A DNA stretch of 64,000 nt from Sulfitobacter sp. CW3 (GTDB lineage: Bacteria > Pseudomonadota > Alphaproteobacteria > Rhodobacterales > Rhodobacteraceae). A program made the position numbers and the translations under genes. This document shows positions 50,427 through 60,057 of the stretch, in pieces; position 1 is the first letter of the stretch, and every line of letters begins with the position of its first letter. Location of the stretch: positions 62,001 through 126,000 of the forward strand of contig NZ_JAHXRL010000009.1 in the NCBI RefSeq assembly GCF_019392245.1, written 5' to 3'. The notes under the pieces were generated by a model. The model was given only the letters and a program-made list of their open reading frames with translations, ran no database searches and was not told where the DNA came from.

Positions 50427-51278
50427 TTATTCTTTGCCGTCGCCGCGTTTTCTTTGTTCAAACAGTTCAGGGTTGATCATATCGCGGGCGTCGTGGCCCA
50501 GGTGAAGCGTTTCACCGCCATCGACGTAAACATCCTCGCCAGTGATGAAGCCACCCAACCTGGAGGCAAGATAGATGATCATGCCCGATATATCTTCGGC
50601 TGTGCCCATCCTGTTCAGGACCGAGCGGTTCAGCATTTGCCACTGCTCGGACGTAATCGGATAGCGGCCAAGGGCGTCGGTCTTGATTGTGCCGGGAGCG
50701 ACACAGTTCAGCCGGATGCCATATTCGCCCCATTCGGCCGCCAGCGTTTTCATCATGCCGGTGACACCGGCACGCGCCGCAACGGTGTGGGTAAATCCGG
50801 TTAGTGCCGTGCGTGCGGAAATCGCTGTGACGAACACCACCGACCCGCCGCGTTCAAACATGAAATGATCGGCCGCCGCACGCGTCATCTGCCACGAACC
50901 GATGAGGTTGTTGCGGATCACCGCCTCGAACCCTTTGTTGGTAATGTCACGTGCTGCGGCGATATATTGGCCGCCCGCATTGTTGACCAGCACGTCCAGC
51001 TGTCCGTAGTGGTCCTTGATCTTCAGCATGGCGGCTTCGATGGTGTCCTCGTCGCGGGTGTCGCCGGGCACGACAAAGGCGTCGCCGCCACGCGCGCGGA
51101 TCATTTTGGCGGTTTCTTCCAATGGTTCCGACCGGCGTGCGAACAGGGCCAGTCGCGCCCCGCAACCGGCCATTTCCAGCGCGGTTGCCCGCCCCATGCC
51201 AGAGCCCGATCCGGTGACAAGCGCCACCTGACCGGCCATCAGGTCGGGCGCATAACGTGGGTGTGTCTGTGAAATCAT
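50427..51278 (-). CDS. SDR, peroxisomal enoyl-CoA reductase (PECR/DECR)-like
   Basis: A 283-residue short-chain dehydrogenase: cofactor motif VTGSGSGMGRA, NNAGGQ, and C-terminal EWGEYGIRLNCVAPG. The usual YxxxK is absent; the site reads HTVAARAGV, as in trans-2-enoyl-CoA and 2,4-dienoyl-CoA reductases of the PECR/DECR type. It probably reduces a double bond in an acyl-CoA with NADPH. A paralogue with the same trait is at 60625-61488. Confidence 0.78.
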   Translation of the reverse strand: MISQTHPRYAPDLMAGQVALVTGSGSGMGRATALEMAGCGARLALFARRSEPLEETAKMIRARGGDAFVVPGDTRDEDTIEAAMLKIKDHYGQLDVLVNNAGGQYIAAARDITNKGFEAVIRNNLIGSWQMTRAAADHFMFERGGSVVFVTAISARTALTGFTHTVAARAGVTGMMKTLAAEWGEYGIRLNCVAPGTIKTDALGRYPITSEQWQMLNRSVLNRMGTAEDISGMIIYLASRLGGFITGEDVYVDGGETLHLGHDARDMINPELFEQRKRGDGKE

Positions 51279-51290
51279 GTTGCTAGCCCG

Positions 51291-52484
51291 TCAGTTTTTC
51301 AGAAGTTCGCCAGAGATGATCAGCTTGCGCACTTCCTGCGTGCCTGCACCGACCTCGAGAACCCGGCCAGTGCGGTAGAGCCGGTTCACCTCGGTGTCGC
51401 GCATATAGCCCGCGCCACCGTGAATTTGCACCGCCCTGTCCAGCACAAACGATGTCGCCGCAGCGGCTTTAAAAACCGCAGCGGCGGTCAATTTGTGAAT
51501 CTCGCCGCGCCCACCTGCGCCCTCTTCGAGACCCTCGCACATTGCCGCAGTACGAAAGGACAGCGTCCGGGCGACCTCTATTTCTGTGTACATGTCGGCC
51601 AACATCCCCTGAACCATCTGGAAACTGGCGATTGGCTTTCCAAATTGCTGCCGCGTCTTGGCATAGTCGATGGATATCTCCAGAGCGCGACGGGCGATAC
51701 CCATTGCGTTAAAACAGACAATTGCGCGCTCTAGATCAAGCCCGCTCATGGTGATGGCAACGCCTGTATCGGGCAGGCCCACCATATTTTCCACGGGGAC
51801 ACGGCACTCATCAAAAACCAACTCGCCGGTAGGCGAGCCGCGAAAGCCCATTTTGTTCAGCTTTTGAGCGACGTTGAAGCCGGGTGTCCCCGCTTCAACG
51901 ATGAACGCAGAAATCCCCTTGGCACCTTTTTCTGGCGAGGTTTTGGCGTAAACAAGAACGATGTCTGCGATCGGACCGTTGGTGATATAGATTTTGGTGC
52001 CGTTCAGGACGTAGTCGCCGCCATCCTTGCGGGCGGTGGTGCGCATCGAGCCTAGGGCGTCCGACCCGGCACCCGGTTCGGTCAGCCCCAATGCACCAAT
52101 CAGTTTGCCTTCACATAGCCCCGGCAAGAATTTGCGCCGCAGTTCATCATTGGCGTTACGATAAATGTTGTTGACGCACAGATTGTCATGCGCGACCTGG
52201 CTAAGGCCGATCGCGGCGTTTGCACGAGACAGCTCTTCGGTGATGACACAAGCCGATGTAAAATCGAGCCCGGCACCGCCGTATTCGGGCGAAACATTTA
52301 AGCCAAGATACCCCATCTCCCCCAGCTTCGGGAAAACCGATGCGGGCAGGTCGTCAGTGTCATCCATTTCTGCGTTCAGGTGGTGGAATTCAGACTGGAA
52401 AAATCGGTGGGCCTGATCAGCAAGGGCCTGTTGGTCGGTGGTGACAAAGTGGCTGGGTGCGTTGTTGCGCAGATGCGTGGTCAT
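51291..52484 (-). CDS. Acyl-CoA dehydrogenase 1 (isovaleryl-CoA dehydrogenase-like)
   Basis: A 397-residue flavoenzyme: LTEPGAGSDALGSMRTTA binds FAD, GFRGSPTGELVFDECRVP, and C-terminal GAGYMRDTEVNRLYRTGRVLEVGAGTQEVRK in outline. The catalytic Glu seems to be in LDLERAIV, the position used by isovaleryl-CoA dehydrogenase, rather than the C-terminal site of MCAD. This suits branched or ring-substituted acyl-CoAs. ATG 52484 follows TAGGAG. Confidence 0.88.
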   Translation of the reverse strand: MTTHLRNNAPSHFVTTDQQALADQAHRFFQSEFHHLNAEMDDTDDLPASVFPKLGEMGYLGLNVSPEYGGAGLDFTSACVITEELSRANAAIGLSQVAHDNLCVNNIYRNANDELRRKFLPGLCEGKLIGALGLTEPGAGSDALGSMRTTARKDGGDYVLNGTKIYITNGPIADIVLVYAKTSPEKGAKGISAFIVEAGTPGFNVAQKLNKMGFRGSPTGELVFDECRVPVENMVGLPDTGVAITMSGLDLERAIVCFNAMGIARRALEISIDYAKTRQQFGKPIASFQMVQGMLADMYTEIEVARTLSFRTAAMCEGLEEGAGGRGEIHKLTAAAVFKAAAATSFVLDRAVQIHGGAGYMRDTEVNRLYRTGRVLEVGAGTQEVRKLIISGELLKN

Positions 52485-52494
52485 GTTCTTGCTC

Positions 52495-53709
52495 CTATCC
52501 GCGCAAAAGTTCTTCGGCGATGATGATCTTACGCACCTCGCTCGTGCCGGCACCGATCTCCAACAGCTTGTTGGCGCGGTACAGGCGGTTGATCTCAGTG
52601 TCTTGCATATAGCCGGACCCACCATGGATGTGGCAGGCTGCTGTGACAGACCGGTTGAAGGCTTCGGCGGCATAAAGGCAGGCAGCGGCAGTCAGCTTGT
52701 GAATTTCACCGCGCCCGCCCGCGCCTCTTGGCAAGCCAACACAGGCGGCCAGCGCGCGATAGCTCATGGCGCGCGCGCTTTCGACATCGACATAAATTTC
52801 GGCCAGTTTGGACTGCATCATCTGGAACTGTGAAATTGGCTTGCCGAACTGCTCACGCAGCTGCGAGTATTCCAGTGCCAGTTCCAATGCCCGTTCGGCC
52901 ATACCCACGCACATTGACGCAACCATGGCGCGCTCTAGGTCCAGCCCACTCATTACCACTGAAACGCCAGTGTTTTCCGCCCCGATCATATTACCGGCGG
53001 GCACGCGGCAATCCTGGAAAACAAGCTCGCCAGTGGGAGAGCCGCGAAAGCCCATTTTGTCGAGTTTCTGCGCCACCGTGAAGCCGGGTGTAGCCGTTTC
53101 GACAATAAAGGCGGAAATGCCCTTGGCACCTTTGGATTTGTCGGTCTTGGCATAAACGAGGACGATATCTGCGATCGGTCCATTGGTGATATAGATTTTG
53201 GTGCCGTTCAGCACATAGTCGTCGCCGTCGCGCACCGCAGTCGTCGCCATAGACCCCAGTGCGTCCGACCCGGCACCCGGCTCTGTCAGTCCAAGCGCTC
53301 CGACCAGTGTGCCGTTGCACAGGCCGGGAACGTATTGTTCGATCTGGCCTTGCGACCCGTTGCGCAGAAGGTTGTTCAGACACAGATTGTCATGCGCCCC
53401 GTGTGACAGACCCACGGCCGGGTTCCATTTCGACAAGATTTCCGACACCAGGGCCTGAGTGAACTCATCCTGGCCGCTGCCGCCGAGTTCAACCGGTGCC
53501 GTAATCCCCAGCAGGCCCAGCTCTCCCATTTTTGAAAATAGATCTTCTGGCCACCATTCCTCGGCATCCATCTTTTCCTGTAACGGATGCAGGATTTCAC
53601 GCGCCACACGATCGACATGGTCGATGATGGCGCGCTGTTCGTCGTTCAGGGCGTAATTGGCTTTGATCGCGGCGATATCTTTAATCGACGGTCCAGTGTG
53701 AGCGTTCAT
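52495..53709 (-). CDS. Acyl-CoA dehydrogenase 2 (isovaleryl-CoA dehydrogenase-like)
   Basis: A 404-residue paralogue of the next gene with the same motifs: LTEPGAGSDALGSMATTA, GFRGSPTGELVFQDCRVP, LDLERAMV (catalytic Glu) and HGGSGYMQDTEINRLYRANKL. The tandem pair probably arose by duplication and may act on successive substrates or form a mixed enzyme. First gene of its operon; a palindromic operator lies at 53755-53770, 46 bases ahead. Confidence 0.88.
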   Translation of the reverse strand: MNAHTGPSIKDIAAIKANYALNDEQRAIIDHVDRVAREILHPLQEKMDAEEWWPEDLFSKMGELGLLGITAPVELGGSGQDEFTQALVSEILSKWNPAVGLSHGAHDNLCLNNLLRNGSQGQIEQYVPGLCNGTLVGALGLTEPGAGSDALGSMATTAVRDGDDYVLNGTKIYITNGPIADIVLVYAKTDKSKGAKGISAFIVETATPGFTVAQKLDKMGFRGSPTGELVFQDCRVPAGNMIGAENTGVSVVMSGLDLERAMVASMCVGMAERALELALEYSQLREQFGKPISQFQMMQSKLAEIYVDVESARAMSYRALAACVGLPRGAGGRGEIHKLTAAACLYAAEAFNRSVTAACHIHGGSGYMQDTEINRLYRANKLLEIGAGTSEVRKIIIAEELLRG

Positions 53710-53754
53710 TTTCGTCCTTCCGGAGTGGACCCGTTGTCTGGCCATCAAGGAAAA

Positions 53755-53770
53755 TCAAACATATGTTAGA
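53755..53770. promoter_or_regulatory. Operator palindrome A of the acyl-CoA cluster
   Basis: TCAAACATATGTTAGA, one mismatch from the consensus TCTAACATATGTTAGA also found at 55483 and 60568. It stands ahead of the minus-strand acyl-CoA dehydrogenase operon. Confidence 0.6.
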
Positions 53771-53851
53771 AAAAAGATCAAGGGCCGACGTTACGCCAAG
53801 CCGCAACGTCGGCAGAGTATCTTTGCCAATGTTGAAGCTTTCATGAACGAT

Positions 53852-55456
53852 CTACGTTTCCGGTCGGGTTAGCTCTTGCAATTCGATTGCCCCTGGATCG
53901 GCGCGTAATGACGATTCCAGAACGTGCCGCTGGATTTTACCGCTGGTTGACCTTGGAAAATCCTCAAAGGCAATAAAGTGAATTTCGCGGGGTAACTTGT
54001 AGGTCGCGAGCGAGGCGCGGCAGGCGGCCATTAGCGTGTCCTGGGTTGCAGTGTCGCCAGAGCGTGAGACAAAAGCCACCGGCGCTTCGCCCCAGCGATC
54101 GTCAGGCACCCGGACTACGGCTGCGTCGGTGACGTTGGGATCGGCCATCAGCACGCGTTCGATCTCGGCGGGGTAGACGTTTTCGCCGCCGGTCTTGATG
54201 AGATATTTCGCCCGGTCAGCGAAACCCAGTGTTCCGTCTGCATTGCGTCGGAACACGTCGCCCAAGTGGAACCAACCATCGCGAAACGCCTCGGTATTGG
54301 TGGCGTCTGCATTCCAATAGCCGGAAAACAACGTCGGCCCGCGCATCAACAGCTCTCCGGGGGTGCCGACAGGCACGTCCTGGTCGGTTTCGTCAACCAG
54401 ACGTATTTCACAAAATGCGCTAATTTGCTTGGACAGGATTTGAGGCGTTACGCCAATCGGGATTGTAGAGCGCGTGGCGGGTGGCAACCCGGTTTCGGTA
54501 GAGCCAAAACTGTTCAGATAAGGCGCATTCAATAACGTGGTAATCTCGGAGATCTGATGCGGCGGAACTAGATCTGCCATGGCACCGCAGACTCGAATAC
54601 CTATGGGTGTAATTCCTTTTTCTTTAAAATGGGCGATGAATGATTCGATCATGCCGGGGATCAGAACCAGCCAGCCAATGCGATGCGTTTCAATGGACCT
54701 GCATATAGCTTCCGGATCATAGCCGTCGATCATAACTACGGTGCCACCGCGCAAAAGCGTGGACAGAGCGTGATCGGTCGAGGCCATATGAAACATTGGA
54801 GCCCAAGCGACAAATGCGTCCGTTGGGGCAAGGCCTAGTTCGGCGGCAAAGACTGACGCGCGGGCAATCATCGCTCGATGGCTTAGGACTGCCCCCTTGG
54901 GCAGGCCAGTGGTGCCGCTGGTATACAGAATGACCAGCCCGTTTTCGGGGTCTTGTGTGACCGGGGTGAAATGGGGGGCCTGCGTCAGGGCGTCCTCGTA
55001 TTCGCGGCCCAAGGTCAGTGTCGGGATATTCGGGGTCTGGTCGAGCAATTCCTGCAGATCGAGTTCGGTAATAATCAGGCGCGGGGAAACCAGAGTTACG
55101 CAATGGCGCAATTCCGCGGCCAGAAGCCGCCAGTTCAGGCAAGCGACGATCAAGCCCGTGGCGGCGGCGGCCAGTTGGACCTCGACATATTCGCGTCGGT
55201 TGCGTGACAATACTGCGATTCGCTCTCCGGTGTTCAGGCCGAGTCCCGCGAAGTGCCCGGCCAGCTGGTCGACACGACAAAGCAAAGCGGCATAAGTCGT
55301 CCGTTCGTCAGAGTCCTCGATTGCGATGGCATCTGGTAAAGCTGACCCACGATTGCGGAAAAGCTGGTAAACATCCGTCCGTGATGCGCTTTGAGGTGCA
55401 TGCCCGAGGGACGCTACGGTGCCGCTGCTCAACTGGTTCAGAGGGGCCTTGCACAT
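53852..55456 (-). CDS. Acyl-CoA synthetase (AMP-forming ligase) 1
   Basis: A 534-residue adenylating enzyme: P-loop ILYTSGTTGLPKG, SFGSTETG, DGWFHLGD, KYLIKTGGENVYPAEIE and catalytic Lys in PRSTSGKIQRH. It activates a free acid to its CoA ester, most likely the entry step of this pathway. It lies between two operators and is divergent from the thiolase gene. Confidence 0.88.
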   Translation of the reverse strand: MCKAPLNQLSSGTVASLGHAPQSASRTDVYQLFRNRGSALPDAIAIEDSDERTTYAALLCRVDQLAGHFAGLGLNTGERIAVLSRNRREYVEVQLAAAATGLIVACLNWRLLAAELRHCVTLVSPRLIITELDLQELLDQTPNIPTLTLGREYEDALTQAPHFTPVTQDPENGLVILYTSGTTGLPKGAVLSHRAMIARASVFAAELGLAPTDAFVAWAPMFHMASTDHALSTLLRGGTVVMIDGYDPEAICRSIETHRIGWLVLIPGMIESFIAHFKEKGITPIGIRVCGAMADLVPPHQISEITTLLNAPYLNSFGSTETGLPPATRSTIPIGVTPQILSKQISAFCEIRLVDETDQDVPVGTPGELLMRGPTLFSGYWNADATNTEAFRDGWFHLGDVFRRNADGTLGFADRAKYLIKTGGENVYPAEIERVLMADPNVTDAAVVRVPDDRWGEAPVAFVSRSGDTATQDTLMAACRASLATYKLPREIHFIAFEDFPRSTSGKIQRHVLESSLRADPGAIELQELTRPET

Positions 55457-55482
55457 AGCTTTTCTCCACCTATTGTAATTAT

Positions 55483-55498
55483 TCTAACATGTGTTAGA
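55483..55498. promoter_or_regulatory. Operator palindrome B of the acyl-CoA cluster
   Basis: TCTAACATGTGTTAGA, almost perfectly symmetric, in the divergent region between the ligase (minus) and thiolase (plus) genes. It can control both directions. Confidence 0.65.
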
Positions 55499-55562
55499 TA
55501 AATTCCAATACCGTTTCCGTCCTATACGTACGAGAAACTGATTTTGATCAGGGGAGGCTTCA

Positions 55563-56747
55563 ATGTCCACCAAGGCTTATGTAACCGGGGTCGGAATGGT
55601 CCCCTTTCAGAAACCCGGCGCGTCGGAAAGCTATGACGTGATGGCGGCAAAGGCCACCCGCAGCGCGCTGCAGGATGCCGGATTGTCCTACGACCTGATC
55701 CAGCAGGCCTATGTCGGCTATGTTTATGGTGACAGCACCTGCGGTCAGCGGGCCTTGTATCAAGTGGGCATGACCGGCATTCCGATTCTGAACGTCAACA
55801 ACAACTGCTCCACAGGGTCATCAGCGCTTTTTCTGGCGCGTCAGGCCGTTGAAAGTGGGGCGGTCGAGTGCGTCCTGGCCTTAGGATTTGAGCAGATGAA
55901 GCCTGGCGCGATCGGGTCGGTGTTCGAGGATCGGGTAAGCCCATTCCAATCGTTTGACGACGAAACCGACGATCTGGTTGGCAGTCCTGAGATCCCGCTG
56001 GCGCTGCGGTATTTCGGCGGTGCCGGCAAGGCGCATATGGACGAGTTTGGCACCACCCTGGAAACATTCGCCAAGATCCGCGCCAAGTCTAGTCGGCACG
56101 CCTCAAAAAACCCGGTCGCCCTGTTTCGCACTGAGGTAACCGCCGAAGAGGTTCTGGCCGCCAAAGTGGTTTGGCCCGGTGTCATGACTCGGTTGATGGC
56201 TTGCCCGCCGACCTGCGGCGCGGCGGCGGCAATTATCTGTTCAAAGGCGTTTGCCGACAAACACGGGCTGGATTCCTCTGTCCGGATTGCGGCACAGGCG
56301 ATGACCACCGACGGGCCGGAAACCTTCAATGCCCACGATATGCGCGAAGTTGTTGGCACCAGCATGGCTAAAAAGGCCGCCAATCAGGTCTATGAGGCCG
56401 CAGGCATCGGCCCCGAAGACATCAACGTCGTCGAGCTGCATGACTGTTTTGCCCATAATGAGTTGATCACCTACGAGGCGCTTGGCCTTTGCGGTCGTGG
56501 CGAGGCCGGAAAGTTCGTTGATGATGGCGACAATACCTATGGCGGCAAATATGTAACCAATCCGTCGGGCGGACTTTTGTCTAAAGGGCACCCGTTGGGG
56601 GCCACGGGTCTCGCGCAATGCACCGAGCTGGTGCAGCAATTGCGCGGCACGGCCGATGCCCGGCAGGTTTCGGGGGCGCGGCTGGCGCTTCAACATAATC
56701 TGGGCCTAGGGGGCGCTTGTGTCGTGACGCTGTACGAGGCGGTATGA
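55563..56747 (+). CDS. SCP2-type thiolase
   Basis: A 394-residue thiolase of the SCP-x/lipid-transfer group: nucleophile Cys in NVNNNCSTGSSALFLA, VVELHDCFAHNELITYE and GHPLGATGLAQ. It splits a 3-ketoacyl-CoA; this subgroup prefers branched or sterol-like substrates. It starts the plus-strand operon after operator B. Confidence 0.88.
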   Translation: MSTKAYVTGVGMVPFQKPGASESYDVMAAKATRSALQDAGLSYDLIQQAYVGYVYGDSTCGQRALYQVGMTGIPILNVNNNCSTGSSALFLARQAVESGAVECVLALGFEQMKPGAIGSVFEDRVSPFQSFDDETDDLVGSPEIPLALRYFGGAGKAHMDEFGTTLETFAKIRAKSSRHASKNPVALFRTEVTAEEVLAAKVVWPGVMTRLMACPPTCGAAAAIICSKAFADKHGLDSSVRIAAQAMTTDGPETFNAHDMREVVGTSMAKKAANQVYEAAGIGPEDINVVELHDCFAHNELITYEALGLCGRGEAGKFVDDGDNTYGGKYVTNPSGGLLSKGHPLGATGLAQCTELVQQLRGTADARQVSGARLALQHNLGLGGACVVTLYEAV

Positions 56748-56790
56748 GGGCGGCGCATTTGCACGGACGCTGTGGTTGGGGAGGATAGAC

Positions 56791-57621
56791 ATGACAGCTA
56801 GGCTTGACGGGCGCGTCGCGCTGGTATCCGGATCTGGACGCGGCATTGGCCGCGAGATCGCTTTGAAATTGGCCTCCGAAGGTGCGCGGATCGTGGTCAA
56901 CGATCTGGATGCGCATCCGGCGGCGCAAACCGCTGAAATGATCCGTGACATGGGCGGTGAGGCCGCGGTCTGCGCCGGGTCGGTGACCGAAGATGGCTTT
57001 GCCCAACGGTTCGTTGATACCGGCGTTAATGCCTTCGGCGGGCTGGACATAATCGTTAACAACGCGGGCTATACTTGGGACAGCGTAGTCCAGAAAATGA
57101 CGGATGAGCAATGGCATGCCATCATAGATGTTCATCTGACAGCACCCTTTCAGATCCTTAGAGCCGCCGCGCCAGTGTTCCGCGACAAGGCCCGCGCCGA
57201 AGCTGAAGCGGGGCAGGAAGTGTTTCGCAAGGTTGTGAATATTTCGTCCATCGCCGGAACCGGCGGCAACGCGGGGCAGATCAACTATTCTGCTGCCAAG
57301 GCCGGCATCATCGGACTGACCAGAACGATGGCAAAAGAGTGGGGCCGATACAAGGTCAACGTCAATGCCGTGGCCTTTGGCCCGATCCGCACGCGCCTGA
57401 CCGAAGGCAGCGCCAAGGGGGACAGCACGATCAAGGTTGAAGGCAAGGACATCCGCGTCGGTGTCAGCCCCGATCTGTTAAGCCAGATGGAAACGTCTAT
57501 TCCACTGGGCCGTGTCGGCACACCCGAGGAAGCCGCAGGGGCTGTCTATCTGTTTTGTGCGCCGGAATCGAACTTCATTTCCGGGCAATATGTGATCTGC
57601 GGCGGGGGTTTTGTAATCTAA
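56791..57621 (+). CDS. SDR, 3-hydroxyacyl-CoA dehydrogenase-like
   Basis: A 276-residue classical SDR: SGSGRGIGREIA, NNAGYTWD, active-site Ser in ISSIAG, Tyr and Lys in YSAAKAGI (intact YxxxK). The close group includes (R)-hydroxyacyl-CoA dehydrogenase of multifunctional beta-oxidation enzymes. ATG 56791 after GGGGAGGA. It probably oxidises the 3-hydroxyacyl-CoA before the thiolase. Confidence 0.83.
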   Translation: MTARLDGRVALVSGSGRGIGREIALKLASEGARIVVNDLDAHPAAQTAEMIRDMGGEAAVCAGSVTEDGFAQRFVDTGVNAFGGLDIIVNNAGYTWDSVVQKMTDEQWHAIIDVHLTAPFQILRAAAPVFRDKARAEAEAGQEVFRKVVNISSIAGTGGNAGQINYSAAKAGIIGLTRTMAKEWGRYKVNVNAVAFGPIRTRLTEGSAKGDSTIKVEGKDIRVGVSPDLLSQMETSIPLGRVGTPEEAAGAVYLFCAPESNFISGQYVICGGGFVI

Positions 57622-57659
57622 ATAGCCGCCGCTGTTGAATGACCAAGGAGAGTGTGTGC

Positions 57660-58883
57660 GTGTCACAAGGACCGTTGAAAAACATTAGTATCATCGAACT
57701 TGGTCATGTGATCGCTGGACCGCTGGCGGCGACTTTGTTGGCCGATTTCGGTGCCGAGGTGATCAAGGTCGAAAACCCGCGCGGCGGTGACATGATGCGC
57801 GATCTCGGCCCCAAGGCGCAGGATGACGGGCTAGGTGTGTGGTGGAAAACACTGGCGCGCAACAAACGCATTTTGGCGCTTAACTGGAAGACCCCTGAAG
57901 GACGCGCAATTCTGCGCCGCATGGTCGAAGCCAGTGATGTTTTAGTTGAGAATTTCCGGCCCGGCGTGCTGGAACGCGCTGATATCGGACCCGACGTGTT
58001 GCACAGATGGAACCCGGATTTGATCATCCTGCGTATTTCGGGCTATGGGCAGGAAGGCCCGATGAAAAAGACGCCGGCCTTTGGTCGCGCAGCCGAAGCC
58101 ATGAGCGGATTGTCACATCTGACGGGATACCCCAACGGGCCGCCGATGCATCCAGGGTTTCCGGCGGCGGATTCAACCACCGGGCTGATGGGCGCACTGG
58201 GTGTCATGCTGGCGCTGCACGCGCGTGGCAATGGAACCGCAAAAGGGCAGGTCATCGACCTCGCGGTGTTCGAGGGGCTGTTGCGGCTGATCGACTATCA
58301 CGTGCCTGCGCTGACAGGCGCGGCCGTGTCGCCGCTGCGCAACGGTCTTCGCCAACCGATGGACTTTGCCCCCGGCGGTATGTTCCGCACCAGCGACGGT
58401 GTCTGGGTCACGGTATCCGCAGGCGGGGCAGAAACCGCTCGGCGTCTGTTGCGCACGGCGGCCGGGGATGCATTTGCCGACAATCCGCGCTTTGCCACAA
58501 TGGCCGGGATCAGCGCCAATATGGCCGAGGTTTTTGACGCGCTTCAGAAGTTCATTGGGGCGCGTGATTTTGACACTGTGCAGGCCGAGTTTACAAAAAA
58601 CGACGCGGTTGCTGCGAGGGTTTTGAGCGTCGAGGATATCGTGAACCATCCGCAGATCGCCCATCGCGGCGACATCGTGGATGTAGCGGGAGAACAGACA
58701 CGGGTGGTCGGCGCGGTGCCGCACCTGTCAGACACGCCGGGAAGCGTACGCTGGCTTGGCCGGGCCGAGGCCGCCGACAGCCACGCAGTGTTACGCGATC
58801 TGGGTTTGAACGAACAAGAAATCGCGGCGCTGGCCTCGTCAGGGGTGGTGGGCATGCCGCAAGAATCCGAGGAAAAAGCATGA
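57660..58883 (+). CDS. CaiB/BaiF family CoA-transferase
   Basis: A 407-residue class III CoA-transferase: IIELGHVIAGPLAATLLADFGAEVIKVE, the catalytic Asp in FPAADSTTGLMG, and an ending SVEDIVNHPQIAHRG. It moves CoA between acids, saving ATP. A GTG at 57660, nine bases after AAGGAG, seems the best start; ATG 57639 is before that site. It overlaps the next gene by four bases. Confidence 0.87.
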   Translation: MSQGPLKNISIIELGHVIAGPLAATLLADFGAEVIKVENPRGGDMMRDLGPKAQDDGLGVWWKTLARNKRILALNWKTPEGRAILRRMVEASDVLVENFRPGVLERADIGPDVLHRWNPDLIILRISGYGQEGPMKKTPAFGRAAEAMSGLSHLTGYPNGPPMHPGFPAADSTTGLMGALGVMLALHARGNGTAKGQVIDLAVFEGLLRLIDYHVPALTGAAVSPLRNGLRQPMDFAPGGMFRTSDGVWVTVSAGGAETARRLLRTAAGDAFADNPRFATMAGISANMAEVFDALQKFIGARDFDTVQAEFTKNDAVAARVLSVEDIVNHPQIAHRGDIVDVAGEQTRVVGAVPHLSDTPGSVRWLGRAEAADSHAVLRDLGLNEQEIAALASSGVVGMPQESEEKA

Positions 58884-60046
58884 CTTATCGGTATACTGAG
58901 GCGCAGCAGGAAATCCGCGACACCGTTTTGCGTATCTGTGCCGATTTTGATGATGAATACTGGCTGGAAAAAGACCGCAATGGGGGCTTCCCCCACGACT
59001 TACACAAGGCTTTGGCGGATGGCGGCTGGCTGGGTATCGCATTGCCGGAAGAGGTCGGCGGTGCCGGACTGGGCATAACCGAGGCGGCAATCATGATGCA
59101 GGCCATCGCGGAATCGGGCGGTGGTGCCAGCGGTGCGTCGGCCATCCACATGAACATTTTCGGGCTCAATCCAGTGGTAAAATTCGGCACCCCGGAGCAA
59201 AAACAGCGGATGCTGGTGCCGCTTCTGGAGGGGCGCGAAAAGGCCTGTTTTGCGGTAACCGAACCGACGACGGGGCTGGATACAACAAAGCTCAAGACAC
59301 GGGCAATCCGACAGGGCGACCGGTATGTGGTGCATGGCCAGAAGGTCTGGATTTCAACCGCGCAGGTGGCTCACAAGATGCTGTTGTTGGCCCGCACCAC
59401 GCCGCTGGAAGAGGTTACAAAGCCCACCGAGGGGTTGACCCTGTTTTACACGACGCTGGACCGGACCTTTGTGGACGTGCGCGAGATCGAAAAAATGGGC
59501 CGCAAAGCGGTAGATTCCAATGAGGTGTTCATCGACGGGCTGCCTGTTCCAGCCGAGGATATGATCGGCGAAGAAGGCCAAGGGTTCCGCCAGACCCTAC
59601 ACGGTCTGAATCCCGAACGCATACTGGTGGCGGCGGAATGCGTCGGCATTGCGCGAAACGCGATCAAACGGGCGTCGGAATATGCAAAGGAGCGACATGT
59701 CTTCGGCCGTCCGATCGGGCAGAATCAGGGCATCCAGCATCCGCTTGCCAAAGCCTGGGCCAGGGTCGAATCCGCCAATCTGATGGTGATGCATGCCGCG
59801 GCTCTGTATGATGCGGGCGAGCCATGTGGTGTCGAGGCGAATGCTGCAAAGCTGCTGGCAGCGGAAGCCGCAGTGGAGGCGACGCAGACGGCCCAGATGA
59901 CGTTTGGCGGTTTTGGATACGCCAAGGAATATCATGTTGAGCGGCTGGTCCGCGAGGCGTTGTTGTTCCACATCGTACCGGTGACGCCGCATATGCTGAT
60001 GTCGTTCATTGCCGAAAAGGCGCTTGGGCTGCCAAAATCCTACTGA
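58880..60046 (+). CDS. Acyl-CoA dehydrogenase 3
   Basis: A 388-residue flavoprotein: EEVGGAGLGITEAA, FAVTEPTTGLDTTKLKTRA, a likely catalytic Glu in LNPERILVA, HVFGRPIGQNQGIQHPLA and TFGGFGYAKEYHVERLVREA. It belongs to a different branch from the tandem pair, so it probably acts on another intermediate. Confidence 0.88.
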   Translation: MTYRYTEAQQEIRDTVLRICADFDDEYWLEKDRNGGFPHDLHKALADGGWLGIALPEEVGGAGLGITEAAIMMQAIAESGGGASGASAIHMNIFGLNPVVKFGTPEQKQRMLVPLLEGREKACFAVTEPTTGLDTTKLKTRAIRQGDRYVVHGQKVWISTAQVAHKMLLLARTTPLEEVTKPTEGLTLFYTTLDRTFVDVREIEKMGRKAVDSNEVFIDGLPVPAEDMIGEEGQGFRQTLHGLNPERILVAAECVGIARNAIKRASEYAKERHVFGRPIGQNQGIQHPLAKAWARVESANLMVMHAAALYDAGEPCGVEANAAKLLAAEAAVEATQTAQMTFGGFGYAKEYHVERLVREALLFHIVPVTPHMLMSFIAEKALGLPKSY

Positions 60047-60057
60047 AAGGGGCCACT

